From: JAVBKP01 sp031553975 | Lineage (GTDB): Bacteria > Bacillota > Clostridia > Peptostreptococcales > Anaerovoracaceae | Length of the DNA stretch: 51,038 bases | Assembly (NCBI GenBank): GCA_031553975.1 | Contig: JAVBKP010000101.1 | Location: 1 to 51,038, forward strand | Direction of reading: 5' to 3' | In this document: in pieces, positions 16,115 to 25,433 of the stretch | Layout of the letters: each line of letters begins with the position of its first letter | Numbering within the stretch: the first letter of the stretch is position 1 | The notes under the pieces: model-generated | The model's database searches: none | Told to the model about the DNA's origin: nothing | The model's input: only the letters and a program-made list of their open reading frames with translations | Made by a program: the position numbers and the translations under genes

Positions 16115-17557
16115 TTATAGTAAATTCTTCGCATAGTGTATCGTATCCTGATAAAAGTGTAATAAAGCATCTACGTGATTGTCCATAATTAAATTGTTCT
16201 TATCTAATAATATTTTATCAATTTTTATACATTCTATTATTTTTTTAAATTGCTCTAAAATATTTCCATCAAAGTCTACTATATCACCAAACTTATTGTC
16301 TCTAATATACTCTGAAATCTTAGGTATCCCATTAATAGCAACTGGTAAACCTGCACCTAAATACTCAAATATCTTATTGGGCGATGTATATGCGCAATGT
16401 GGTACATTTGTCAGGTTATAGTTCTCCACATAAAATAAGGCTATATCATATTTTGTCATCTCTTCTATCAGTTTTTTATAATCGACCTCACCCTCCCAAT
16501 GAATAAAGTCAGATTCTAAACTTTGGTAATATTCGCATTCCTCTTCCCGATTGAAATTTGTATAGAAATGAACATGAATTTCGTTGTCACCCATAATTTT
16601 TAGCGCTGTTTCAATATATCTGAGGTTGTCCTTTTGATTTGACATCGCGCCTTCATATACACAATGAATTTTTCCATCACTTTCACTAAGTTTATCATGA
16701 TATCTTATTGGTAATCTCCCTCTTTCAAGAAAGTTGCCCAGTGTTAGCATTGGTTTTTGCGGATTTAATTCAAAAATTTCCACACTAAGTTTTCGTACAG
16801 ATTCCGTCATAAATATATTTCCATGTGCTCCATTAATTGCCAAATTCTCATTTATCTGCTCTATCGCATGCAACGGTCTGTACATATTGCCAATATCAAC
16901 AGCATCATGGACAACTGGTTTTCCTGCTCGTAGTGCCAAAAGGGTATTGTAACTAATTTCTCCAAAGCTATGTATCACATCACAATCAGAATTCCTTATA
17001 ATTTGCATCATCTCATTGACATTTGCGGCCCTAAAAATGTTCCTATACCCCACATTAAGTGTCTCATGAGAATTGTAATATGCTTCCTCAAAATATGCAA
17101 AGTCAATTATTATCCCTCTTGCTTTTAATATTACCGCTAAGTTCGTAATGCGATGATGCGGCATTGTATACAAAAATAGTACCTTTCTCACATTGTTTGT
17201 TTTTTCGTTCTCAAAATTTGAATTATTCCCAATTAGTTCATATGGTGCACTCACTTTTGAAATTTTGTTTAAAAAGTTATTGAAGGGTCCTGCATAGTAC
17301 GCATTTTGATATATATCTATACCAAGCATTTGTAGCTGCGAAAGAATCTCTGCATATGCGCCTGCTGCAACGATTATTTTAATCTCTGAGCCAAATTTCA
17401 TTAACTCTTTTGGCGATAAAATCTCGATATCCAGAACTTTTTTACCCCAAAGTTCATGATTATTGTCGCTAAAATAAATTATATTGTATTTATCTTTGTA
17501 GTAGCTATATATGCTTTTTCCTTTTGCCCCACAGCCGAATATAATTACATTTTCCAA
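16115..17557 (-). CDS. GT4-like glycosyltransferase with N-terminal Rossmann-like module
   Basis: In this 480-residue protein, residues 1-85 are the shared module (VIIFGCGAKGKS, FSDNN, IIVAAG). Residues 125-475 have a GT-B fold of the GT4 type, seen in YTMPHHR at the N-terminal lobe, DVIHSFGE, VYEGAMSNQKDN and the C-terminal donor-binding segment SPNKIFEYLGAGLPV. It should transfer a hexose or heptose from a nucleotide donor. The TTG start at 17555-17557 is supported by AGAGG six bases upstream, 11 bases after the previous stop. Confidence 0.82.
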   Translation of the reverse strand: MENVIIFGCGAKGKSIYSYYKDKYNIIYFSDNNHELWGKKVLDIEILSPKELMKFGSEIKIIVAAGAYAEILSQLQMLGIDIYQNAYYAGPFNNFLNKISKVSAPYELIGNNSNFENEKTNNVRKVLFLYTMPHHRITNLAVILKARGIIIDFAYFEEAYYNSHETLNVGYRNIFRAANVNEMMQIIRNSDCDVIHSFGEISYNTLLALRAGKPVVHDAVDIGNMYRPLHAIEQINENLAINGAHGNIFMTESVRKLSVEIFELNPQKPMLTLGNFLERGRLPIRYHDKLSESDGKIHCVYEGAMSNQKDNLRYIETALKIMGDNEIHVHFYTNFNREEECEYYQSLESDFIHWEGEVDYKKLIEEMTKYDIALFYVENYNLTNVPHCAYTSPNKIFEYLGAGLPVAINGIPKISEYIRDNKFGDIVDFDGNILEQFKKIIECIKIDKILLDKNNLIMDNHVDALLHFYQDTIHYAKNLL

Positions 17558-17568
17558 GCAACACCTCT

Positions 17569-18681
17569 TTATATCGCATACATGATAATATCTAACCAAA
17601 ATGCTTCCCAAAAACTATGCCCACATTTTAACATTTCTGGGTCGTTGTAATGCCTAATGTAAATTTTATAGTCAGGCCTTATACTTTTTACTAACTTAGG
17701 TATGTCATATATATCTTCCCATTTATGATATAAGCATACGGCCAATTTCGGCTTATCTTTTTTCAATATCTCTTTTGCTCCTATCAGCGCTTCTGCTTCG
17801 CTACCTTCTATATCCATCTTTATAAAAGTAACTTCTTTGATACACTCAATTTCTTTTATCTTATCATCTAGTGCCACAACTTTAATCTCATCTATGGATT
17901 CTCCTTGCATATCTATACGCGATCCTCCATCGCCTGTATTTGTAAATCTCACTATTTTTTTTTCACTAAAAAGTCCTTCATCAAATATATAACATCTTTT
18001 CTTTCCACTTGCTTCTAATGTTTTCTTAGAAATTCTGTAAGACTTTGTATCTGGCTCAAATAGCAGCACTGCATTGTAGTTGTTTTTGACGAGTCTAGCG
18101 AATTCAAGCGTTGTTTTTCCATCAAAGACACCTGCATCTACAAAAGTTTCATTTTCACTCATTTGAATTACTTCATTGTCAAAATACTGGTCTTGAATCG
18201 GTCTTGATAATGCGAAAAGTTCTTCATAACTAATGGCTTCTCTATACCTTACATATTCTTGTAATATCTCATATGATTTTTCATCAGCAAGCAGTGGTTT
18301 TATCTCCTCAATCTTCATGCACTCAGTTTTATAAAAATAACCGCATAAATCATCTATAGAAAATAGTATCTCTACCCCGCATGGTTGCTTTTTAACTTCT
18401 GCAACAATATCATTTTTATTTGCCTCTCCCACCGCAATAAGTACTGCAAATTTTTCGTATTTTGCTTTTATATCTTTAAATTCAATAATTTTTTTTCCCA
18501 TTATTTGCTTTGGGTTGTTTTGTTGCTCACTTACACAAAAATCTTCTACAGGAATTTTCATATTATTCAAAATGGATAATGATCTTTGTCCAGCAGAGCC
18601 AGCACCATACAAAAACAATGGTAGTCCATCTTTATTTATATTCGTGATTTCATCAAACTCTTTTATTGTTCTTATCATCAT
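17569..18681 (-). CDS. FkbM-family methyltransferase with N-terminal Rossmann-like module
   Basis: The third FkbM paralogue has 370 residues. Residues 20-100 are the module (LFLYGAGSAGQ), though its acidic DN pair is replaced by VSEQQ. The methyltransferase half has VDAGVFDGKTT, LFEPD, IKMDIEGSE and LAVCLYHK. Three FkbM enzymes in one operon imply several methylated positions or residues. I chose the ATG at 18679-18681, correctly spaced from AAGGGG; an overlapping GTG at 18688-18690 sits on the ribosome site itself. Confidence 0.85.
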   Translation of the reverse strand: MMIRTIKEFDEITNINKDGLPLFLYGAGSAGQRSLSILNNMKIPVEDFCVSEQQNNPKQIMGKKIIEFKDIKAKYEKFAVLIAVGEANKNDIVAEVKKQPCGVEILFSIDDLCGYFYKTECMKIEEIKPLLADEKSYEILQEYVRYREAISYEELFALSRPIQDQYFDNEVIQMSENETFVDAGVFDGKTTLEFARLVKNNYNAVLLFEPDTKSYRISKKTLEASGKKRCYIFDEGLFSEKKIVRFTNTGDGGSRIDMQGESIDEIKVVALDDKIKEIECIKEVTFIKMDIEGSEAEALIGAKEILKKDKPKLAVCLYHKWEDIYDIPKLVKSIRPDYKIYIRHYNDPEMLKCGHSFWEAFWLDIIMYAI

Positions 18682-18693
18682 TTTATACACCCC

Positions 18694-20502
18694 TTATAGC
18701 TCTAAAATTGGAATATCAATTTTCAATTTGCTTTTCATAATACTTTTAATGCTATCTGTCTGATTTGGTGATGCAACTAATATATAATCTATATCTTCCA
18801 CTATTGTAGGAAGAATCATAGGGTTTTCTGCCTGCATCTTGCCTAATATGTTTATATGGCTATGCTCTTCATATTTGAAATCAAAAACCCTTGTAACCGT
18901 TTTTCTAAGTGCCTTAGATGAATATAATAATGCACAACATTGCAACGTATTTCCCCATAATGCAATTTTATAGTTCTCATATTCTTCAAATTTACGATCT
19001 AAAAAAATACTTGCTATTTGTTTGTATCTTCCGTGTTGTATAGTTTTAGACAAATCTACTGATGAGCCTATACCAATTTTTCTATATAAATGTGTATTTG
19101 CAAACGATGTTTCCTGGGTCTGTACTACATAAGTCTCATTAAATTTATTATCTTCCACTGCCAAAGTAAACATATCTGTTGCAGAATCATATGCAATTAC
19201 TTCTACCGTATCTATCATACAATTGTGGTAATCAGTTAATTGCTGTATCCGCCTTTTCACTTTTTTATACTCAGCATCTGACATCTTTGTTATATTAATT
19301 GCAAAATCACTGACTTTATTTCCTTCTAAGTGCTTTTTCTTATCCTTAATAATTCCGGTTTGGAGTGCATATTGAAATAACTCCGACCCTGGTAAAATAG
19401 CAATTGAATGCATATATAAATTGTATCTAGTATTATTCTTATGGAACCAATTTAAAGAAGCTGTCGCTGTCTCATATGTCTCGTTTTTATCGCCAATAAT
19501 AATGGTTCCGCCTGTAATGAGTCCCACTTCTAGCGCAAGCTCCAAAGCATGTTCAATCTCTTCAATGGTCGTGTGCTTTTCCATGCTTTTCAGTATCTCA
19601 TTATCGGCAGATTCAATGCCTACCGCAATATGTGTGCATCCAACTGACTTAAGCATAAGTAATATCTCTTTCGTTACAACAGCAGCTCTTGTTTGACCAG
19701 CAAACGTCAAGTTGTAAGGTTTTAACCTTGCACAAAGTTGCTCTACTCTCTTCTTGTTATCTATAAACAATTCATCCGAAAGGTATAATCTATTTATTCC
19801 ATATTTCTCTATCGCAATATCAAGCTCATCAAAAATATGATCAAGCCCACGCTTTCTATATGTGCTTCCGCTTGTATGAAAACAGAACGTGCACTTAAAT
19901 GGACATGATCTGCTCAGAAGAATTGGATATTCTTTAGTATTCATGATTGCCTTTTCGAATTCTTCAAACAGGCTAAAGTCCGGAAAAGGAAGCGTGTCTA
20001 AATTCTCAATATTACGAGAAGTATTTACTTGTATATGTCCACTGCCATTTTCTTTAAACACTAAGCCCGAAATTTCTGTATAAGATGTTTTCTTTTCAAT
20101 ACAGTTCACCAGTTGGCAAACAGAAATTTCCCCTTCTCCGACTATTCCAAAATCAGCATCTATGTTGGATAGTACAAATTCAGGCTCAGCAGTTACTAGC
20201 CCGCCTCCAATAATAACCAAAATATCTTTGCTCTTTACAAATGCTACGATTTCCCTGACAAAATTGTAATCTATAGATGACCCACCAATACAGAAAATGT
20301 CTATCTGATTATCTTTTAATACTTGCTCAAGCCTTTGCTTTATTGCTGAATCATTATAATACTCCAATGGAACTATAGAAATCCCTTTGACATTTGGATG
20401 TTCTTTTTTTAGAGCTGTTGCAATATATACAGGCCCTAGTGGGATAGCACTGGGAATCGTCTTTACAAAATCAGGTTCTATCGCTGCTACTAAAATATTC
20501 AT
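18694..20502 (-). CDS. B12-binding-domain radical SAM enzyme with C-terminal Rossmann-like extension
   Basis: This 602-residue protein has a cobalamin-binding-type fold at residues 1-140 (IFCIGGSSIDY, IIGGGLVTAEPE). A radical SAM barrel follows, with Cys200-x3-Cys204-x2-Cys207 (CPFKCTFC). The last 120 residues resemble the shared module (YKIALWGNT, YILVAS). Class B enzymes of this type usually methylate carbon or phosphorus, but some catalyse ring contraction or other rearrangements. Its place after gmd suggests C-methylation or remodelling of a deoxysugar (inference). AGGAGG lies seven bases before the ATG, and the start overlaps the gmd stop. Confidence 0.85.
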   Translation of the reverse strand: MNILVAAIEPDFVKTIPSAIPLGPVYIATALKKEHPNVKGISIVPLEYYNDSAIKQRLEQVLKDNQIDIFCIGGSSIDYNFVREIVAFVKSKDILVIIGGGLVTAEPEFVLSNIDADFGIVGEGEISVCQLVNCIEKKTSYTEISGLVFKENGSGHIQVNTSRNIENLDTLPFPDFSLFEEFEKAIMNTKEYPILLSRSCPFKCTFCFHTSGSTYRKRGLDHIFDELDIAIEKYGINRLYLSDELFIDNKKRVEQLCARLKPYNLTFAGQTRAAVVTKEILLMLKSVGCTHIAVGIESADNEILKSMEKHTTIEEIEHALELALEVGLITGGTIIIGDKNETYETATASLNWFHKNNTRYNLYMHSIAILPGSELFQYALQTGIIKDKKKHLEGNKVSDFAINITKMSDAEYKKVKRRIQQLTDYHNCMIDTVEVIAYDSATDMFTLAVEDNKFNETYVVQTQETSFANTHLYRKIGIGSSVDLSKTIQHGRYKQIASIFLDRKFEEYENYKIALWGNTLQCCALLYSSKALRKTVTRVFDFKYEEHSHINILGKMQAENPMILPTIVEDIDYILVASPNQTDSIKSIMKSKLKIDIPILEL

Positions 20503-21509
20503 ACTCGTCCTCCTCTTAGATCATGTTCTACCATACATCTAACCATTTCATCAAAAGAAACTTCGCTTTGCCAGTTTAATTCCCGCTTTGCCCTACTAAA
20601 ATCACCTACTAATATCTTATCATCTGCGGGTCGGAATAAACAAGAATTGATTCTCACCAAAACGTTGCCTGTTGTAGCATCTAACCCAATCTCATCTGCG
20701 TTTGACCCACACCATTGCACTGTTATTCCTACACATCGAAATGCTGTTTCAACAAACTCCCTAACTGTTCTTGCTTGCCCTGAAGCCACAACATAATCTG
20801 TAGGTGTTTCTTGCTGTAGCATGAGCCACATAGCCCTTACATAGTCCTTTGCATATCCCCAATCGCGTTTTGAGTCTATATTCCCTAATACTAAAAAAGG
20901 CAATTTCCCGTTCATTATCTTTGCTATACCACCAGTAATTTTTCGTGTAACAAACTCTTCCCCTCTTCTTTCGGATTCATGATTAAACAATATACCTGCA
21001 CAACAATACATGCCATGAGTATCTCTATAAGCTTTAACCATCTGATGCGCATATGTTTTGGCTATTGCATATGGATTTTGAGGATAGAATGGCGTATTTT
21101 CTGTCTGAGGCATTTGTTCTGTATGTCCAAACATTTCGCTGGAAGATGCTTGATAGAATTTCACATCTTTTTTCTTGATTCGTATAGCTTCTAGCAGATT
21201 CACTACACCCATGCCATTTATTTCTGATGTAACAATAGGCTGTTCCCATGAAGTGGCTACATAGGATTGTGATGCTAAATTATAAACCTCATCTGGTTCT
21301 ACAACTTCAATTGCATGTATTAAGGAAGATATATCTATTAAATCTCCATAGAGTAATTTCACCTTACCTTTTAGATGGGTGATATTTCCAAAGTCTAAGG
21401 TGCTTTTACGTCTCATCAATCCATATACTTCATAGCCTTTTTCAATCAGTAGCTCCGATAAATAAGATCCATCTTGCCCAGTAATTCCTGTAATAAGAGC
21501 TCTCTTCAT
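20499..21509 (-). CDS. gmd: GDP-mannose 4,6-dehydratase family
   Basis: This 336-residue enzyme of the GMD family removes water from GDP-mannose to give GDP-4-keto-6-deoxymannose, precursor of fucose, rhamnose, 6-deoxytalose or perosamine. Motifs are TGITGQDGSYL (NADP loop), NLASQSYV, SSSEMFG, the catalytic YAIAK and NHESERRG. Close relatives (DmhA/WcbK) act instead on GDP-heptose, which matters here because a heptose pathway lies in the same operon. No dedicated GDP-fucose or rhamnose reductase is recognisable, although two generic SDR genes are present. GAGGTG precedes the ATG, which overlaps the upstream glycosyltransferase stop. Confidence 0.9.
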   Translation of the reverse strand: MKRALITGITGQDGSYLSELLIEKGYEVYGLMRRKSTLDFGNITHLKGKVKLLYGDLIDISSLIHAIEVVEPDEVYNLASQSYVATSWEQPIVTSEINGMGVVNLLEAIRIKKKDVKFYQASSSEMFGHTEQMPQTENTPFYPQNPYAIAKTYAHQMVKAYRDTHGMYCCAGILFNHESERRGEEFVTRKITGGIAKIMNGKLPFLVLGNIDSKRDWGYAKDYVRAMWLMLQQETPTDYVVASGQARTVREFVETAFRCVGITVQWCGSNADEIGLDATTGNVLVRINSCLFRPADDKILVGDFSRAKRELNWQSEVSFDEMVRCMVEHDLRGGRV

Positions 21510-22609
21510 TTTGCTTTCACCTCGATTGCTTCCTGGTAAAGCGCATATGTCTCTTCAGCCGTCTTATCCCAAGAAAATTTTGACAATCGTTTTTGACCTA
21601 AATAGATATATTCTTTTCTCTTTGCTTCGCTATTAACAAAAATAAGTATCTTACTAGCTATGTCAATAGGATTGAGCGGATCAAAATATAAAGCAGCCTC
21701 CCCACCAACTTCTGGTAGTGAGCTCGTATTGCTAAGTACTGCTGGGCAATCATTTCCAAAAGCTTCTAAGATAGGAATGCCAAAGCCTTCATATTTGGAA
21801 GGAAACACAAAGCATACTGCATTTTTATAAGCAAACGCTAATTCTTCATCTGTCAAGTCATATCGAACTACCCGATCTTGAATTTCTAAAGACTTCATTA
21901 ACTCGCATGCTGATTCTGGAAAATCGCCCCCGCCTATACAAACTAAAAATAAATTAAGATTTTGCTCCATAATTATCTTCATGGCTACCATAAAGTTTTT
22001 AAAGTTTTTATATCCACCTCTATTTCCTACGAATAGTACATATCGCTCCGGGAGTGAGATGGAACATTCTTCACCTTTTTTATTTCTTGAATCTGATGCT
22101 AAATAAATAACTGCAATTTTTTTTTCTGAGATGTCAGGGTATACCTTAAGCAAGTCGGCTTTTGTGTGTTCTGATATTGCAATGATTTTATCCGCAGCGT
22201 GCAACATTATGTTTTTATTTTGTATAGTCTGATCATCAAGCCCGCCTACAAGTTCATGAATCATATCATATACAGTCACGATAATTTTTGCTCTCCCTTT
22301 TACTTTTAACAAATATGGATCATAGTACGTAGAATGTATAATATCATATTTCCCCAATATTAGATGTAATAATGAAATAATTCTATTTATCTTCATCAAG
22401 AATGTTTGAGACGTTTTTAAAGCCATCTTGTTATATATTTTAAAATGAAATCCATTATTCAAATAATAATTTCTTGACAAAAAAACTTGTAGTCTTACAT
22501 TAGCAGTATTTTTTTTCTTTATACGCTGTATGATTTCGTAAAAATAGCGTGAAATGCCTCCATATCGTTGTTCAATGAATATCTGATGGTCATAAAATAT
22601 TTTAATCAT
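21506..22609 (-). CDS. GT4 glycosyltransferase
   Basis: This 367-residue GT-B glycosyltransferase has the N-terminal QRYGGISRYFYEII loop, a central VGNRGGYKNF segment and the GT4 donor-binding signature FPSKYEGFGIPILEAF with the E-x7-E glutamates. Relatives transfer mannose, rhamnose or similar sugars. It does not carry the extra Rossmann-like module found in many neighbours. Translationally coupled to gmd, it may use the GDP-deoxysugar made by that enzyme or its successors (inference). GAGGAGA precedes the ATG. Confidence 0.9.
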   Translation of the reverse strand: MIKIFYDHQIFIEQRYGGISRYFYEIIQRIKKKNTANVRLQVFLSRNYYLNNGFHFKIYNKMALKTSQTFLMKINRIISLLHLILGKYDIIHSTYYDPYLLKVKGRAKIIVTVYDMIHELVGGLDDQTIQNKNIMLHAADKIIAISEHTKADLLKVYPDISEKKIAVIYLASDSRNKKGEECSISLPERYVLFVGNRGGYKNFKNFMVAMKIIMEQNLNLFLVCIGGGDFPESACELMKSLEIQDRVVRYDLTDEELAFAYKNAVCFVFPSKYEGFGIPILEAFGNDCPAVLSNTSSLPEVGGEAALYFDPLNPIDIASKILIFVNSEAKRKEYIYLGQKRLSKFSWDKTAEETYALYQEAIEVKAK

Positions 22610-22735
22610 TATATCTCCTCGACTTTACACGCTTTCAACTTTATACTTTTAAACCTCATTTAATTTAAATATACTTACCGCATAATATCTAAAAAAATTA
22701 TTTTCTCTCTTGGCACATTATATAGCTTTTGGCAT

Positions 22736-23794
22736 TCACATCGTTTTCATAAATAATATTTTTTCATCTGCGTATCCTTTGCTTGCTAGTATTTCTCTGA
22801 TTTCAGCCCATCTACCAGAAGCTATTATTATTTTATCATACTCCGTGTTTTCTATTTTATCTGGCGAAATCACCTCAATATCATTAAATTTGATTCCCCA
22901 TTTTTCTGAATTCGAATCAGAAAATGCTAAAACGTCAAGTTCTTTTTCCTTCAATCCGTCATAAAATCGCTGTCCCCAATTAGCTGTTCCATAAATAACA
23001 AATTTATCCTTTACACCAATTGCTTTTTGGGCTAGCATTTGATCAAGAAAAGTTCTAATCACTTGCTTATCCTTTTTAGGCTTTTCGTTCTCAAAATATG
23101 CAAGTCCTGTATCTCCAAAATTCTGCCTAATAAGAATTGGTAAGTCTTCTAAAAAATCTGTATCTGGATTGAAAGCACTTAACCCTGCCCCTTCAAAAAC
23201 CGATATAATATATTTTACATATTTAATTGAAAGTTTGCTTTCTGGCGAAAAACATTTCAAGTTGAAGTGGTAATCCGATAATATTTTATATTTTAGTTCA
23301 TACTTGCCGAGTCGTTTAAATAGATCCGCTTTATAAAAAATTGCCTGATGGCTTATATTGCCAACCATTATTTTATAAATATCAAATTTGCCGTCATAAA
23401 TAGTGCCATTTGATTTGTTGTAAACATTTCCATATATAAAGTCGTATCGTTCAGTTTCTAAAGTGTTTTTCATTTTGTGAAAAATATTTGGAAAAAAATA
23501 ATCTCCTGCACCCATGAATATCAAATAGCGACCTGATGCCATATGGATACCTTTGTTAAATGCATCATATATGCCAGAATCTTTTTCCGAGATGCACTTA
23601 AAAGTTATATCTCTTCCCGAAAACTTTTTATGGTAATCTCTGATTATTTCCATTGTATTATCTGTAGACAGTCCGTCTATTAAAATATATTCAACATCCT
23701 TGCACCTTTGCGCTAAAATCGAGTCAAAAGTTACCTTCAATTTATCTCCACCATTCAGTGTAGCAGTAATTACTGTAATCAACGGGTGCCTCAT
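22736..23794 (-). CDS. GT2 glycosyltransferase with C-terminal Rossmann-like module
   Basis: In this 352-residue protein, residues 5-210 are a GT-A family 2 domain (ITVITATLNGG, YILIDGLSTDNT, KDSGIYDAFNKG and MGAGDYF in the DxD position). Residues 262-350 form the shared module (FVIYGTANWGQ, FSDSNSEKWG, IIIASGRWAE). This is a clean example of the module at a C-terminus. I preferred the ATG at 23792-23794, with GAGG 11 bases upstream, over one at 23819-23821, which lacks any ribosome site; the choice is not certain. Gaps of about 125-135 bases flank the gene. Confidence 0.85.
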   Translation of the reverse strand: MRHPLITVITATLNGGDKLKVTFDSILAQRCKDVEYILIDGLSTDNTMEIIRDYHKKFSGRDITFKCISEKDSGIYDAFNKGIHMASGRYLIFMGAGDYFFPNIFHKMKNTLETERYDFIYGNVYNKSNGTIYDGKFDIYKIMVGNISHQAIFYKADLFKRLGKYELKYKILSDYHFNLKCFSPESKLSIKYVKYIISVFEGAGLSAFNPDTDFLEDLPILIRQNFGDTGLAYFENEKPKKDKQVIRTFLDQMLAQKAIGVKDKFVIYGTANWGQRFYDGLKEKELDVLAFSDSNSEKWGIKFNDIEVISPDKIENTEYDKIIIASGRWAEIREILASKGYADEKILFMKTM

Positions 23795-23929
23795 TTGTTT
23801 TTTAGCCTCTTTTCCTAACATGAAAATTCTATCAAGTTCATATCTTTAAATGCATTGATTCTACCATTTATATTGGCTTTTAACTTACTTATCATACACG
23901 TTGCCTTTCATACCGCTTAATTTATCTAT

Positions 23930-25408
23930 CTAAATATAAATACATATAAATTCACTTTCTTCATTCAAACTAAGTGAATTTAGTTTTTGTATTATTGCGC
24001 CATAGGCAGCACTGGCAATAATAATTTTATCAAATTCTCTATAATGTTCTTTTATTTGTTCTGGTAAAAATACGTCTTTTCCTAGAAACGTCTTTTCCTC
24101 TTCAAATGAACTAATATAAAAAGGTATTTCTAAGCCGAGGTTGTACAGCACTCTTGTAAATCTTTTTGCCATAACAGCAGTACCATATAATGCTATCTTT
24201 TTACAGTCCTTCAATCGACCTAACGTGAGCTCTTCTAATAGTAACTTAATCGCCGCATAGCAAGAACTGTCTGTTTCAAAATAATAATCTTTTAAGTCTT
24301 CTAGTCCCTCTTGCTTTAATTTTCCATAAATTTCGTAGTCAAATGAATCAGGAACTAGCAGAATCATTTTAGATTTATCCGGCATTTCTAAATACTCTTG
24401 TAAACTTGTTACAGATACTTCTACTTTTTTCTCCGCAAGTGCTAGGCGTAATTCCTTCCAATGTTCTCCCTGCGAAAGCATAAAGCTTTCTCTTTTCCCT
24501 AAAACACCTTGTTTTTCTAAATTATAAACAAATTCCAAGAACCGCATATAAATAACTTGATTTATGTTATCGAACAAATACATGCTTAGTCTACTTCGTT
24601 CCATCTCAGTCTGCAAAAATATGTTCCACGCCACTTCTTTAGCATATCTTTTATAGATCTCCACCGTAAGCGGTCTGGCAATCGGATGCCATGGCTTTAT
24701 AGGTGATAAAAAATGAATGATACTTGCTTTTTTATATTCAAGCTCCGCCTTTTTATAGTAGTCTTCTTCTATTGTAAACTGTAAATTCCATTTGCCCTCC
24801 AACGTTAAAATTTTGCCCTTAAAAACTATATTTAAGAGGTCTTGGTCGTTGGATTTTAGCGTGCATCCACTTTCCGATAAGTATCTGAATAGGCTTTTTT
24901 CTGCATCTTCATCACGCCATTTTTTAGCGTCAATTAACAGAACTCCTGCATTATAATACCGATCTGTGCCAAGCCTATATTTGCTTGCTTGCTCAGTATA
25001 AGCTGGGACCATTCCCACGAAACAATCCTCCATATTGCAGTCATATAACTCCCAAAGACTAGCATTAACAATTAGGTCACAATCCAAATAAATTACCCTA
25101 TCCGAGTCTTTAATCAGTGATGGTATTCTCAGGCGAAAATATGTCGCTGAAGAAATGTGTACATCAGACACAATTGGGAACTGCTTGAACTCTTCATAGT
25201 CAAGTTCGATAAAATCTATAGTCAGCTTACCTTGCACCGCTAATCCTGCTAGTTTCTGTTTATTGTCGCTTTTGATACCTCCATCTAAAATGTGTACATG
25301 CAAAAAATCATCTTGATTCGCATTCTTAATGATAGATGCAATAGCTACGCCGCAATATGGTGCATAGCCATCATCTGTAGCAAAGCATACATGTATTCTT
25401 CTTAACAT
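23930..25408 (-). CDS. GT8 glycosyltransferase with C-terminal Rossmann-like module
   Basis: This 492-residue protein starts with a family 8 (LgtC/GspA-like) retaining glycosyltransferase. It has VCFATDDGYAPYCGV, the DxD at residues 109-111 (YLDCDLI), YYNAGVLLID and NDQDLLN. GT8 enzymes typically transfer glucose or galactose from UDP-sugars. A helical linker leads to the shared module at about residues 400-490 (IALYGTAVMAKR, IIIASAAYG). AGGTGAGGTAG lies directly before the ATG. Confidence 0.88.
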   Translation of the reverse strand: MLRRIHVCFATDDGYAPYCGVAIASIIKNANQDDFLHVHILDGGIKSDNKQKLAGLAVQGKLTIDFIELDYEEFKQFPIVSDVHISSATYFRLRIPSLIKDSDRVIYLDCDLIVNASLWELYDCNMEDCFVGMVPAYTEQASKYRLGTDRYYNAGVLLIDAKKWRDEDAEKSLFRYLSESGCTLKSNDQDLLNIVFKGKILTLEGKWNLQFTIEEDYYKKAELEYKKASIIHFLSPIKPWHPIARPLTVEIYKRYAKEVAWNIFLQTEMERSRLSMYLFDNINQVIYMRFLEFVYNLEKQGVLGKRESFMLSQGEHWKELRLALAEKKVEVSVTSLQEYLEMPDKSKMILLVPDSFDYEIYGKLKQEGLEDLKDYYFETDSSCYAAIKLLLEELTLGRLKDCKKIALYGTAVMAKRFTRVLYNLGLEIPFYISSFEEEKTFLGKDVFLPEQIKEHYREFDKIIIASAAYGAIIQKLNSLSLNEESEFICIYI

Positions 25409-25433
25409 ACTACCTCACCTCAAGTTTTACACT

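Noticed and set aside
22610..22735. Internal promoter or terminator in the 126-base gap upstream of the GT4 gene
   Set aside because: A minus-strand TATAAT at 22717-22722 has no matching -35, and no stable hairpin with a T run was found.
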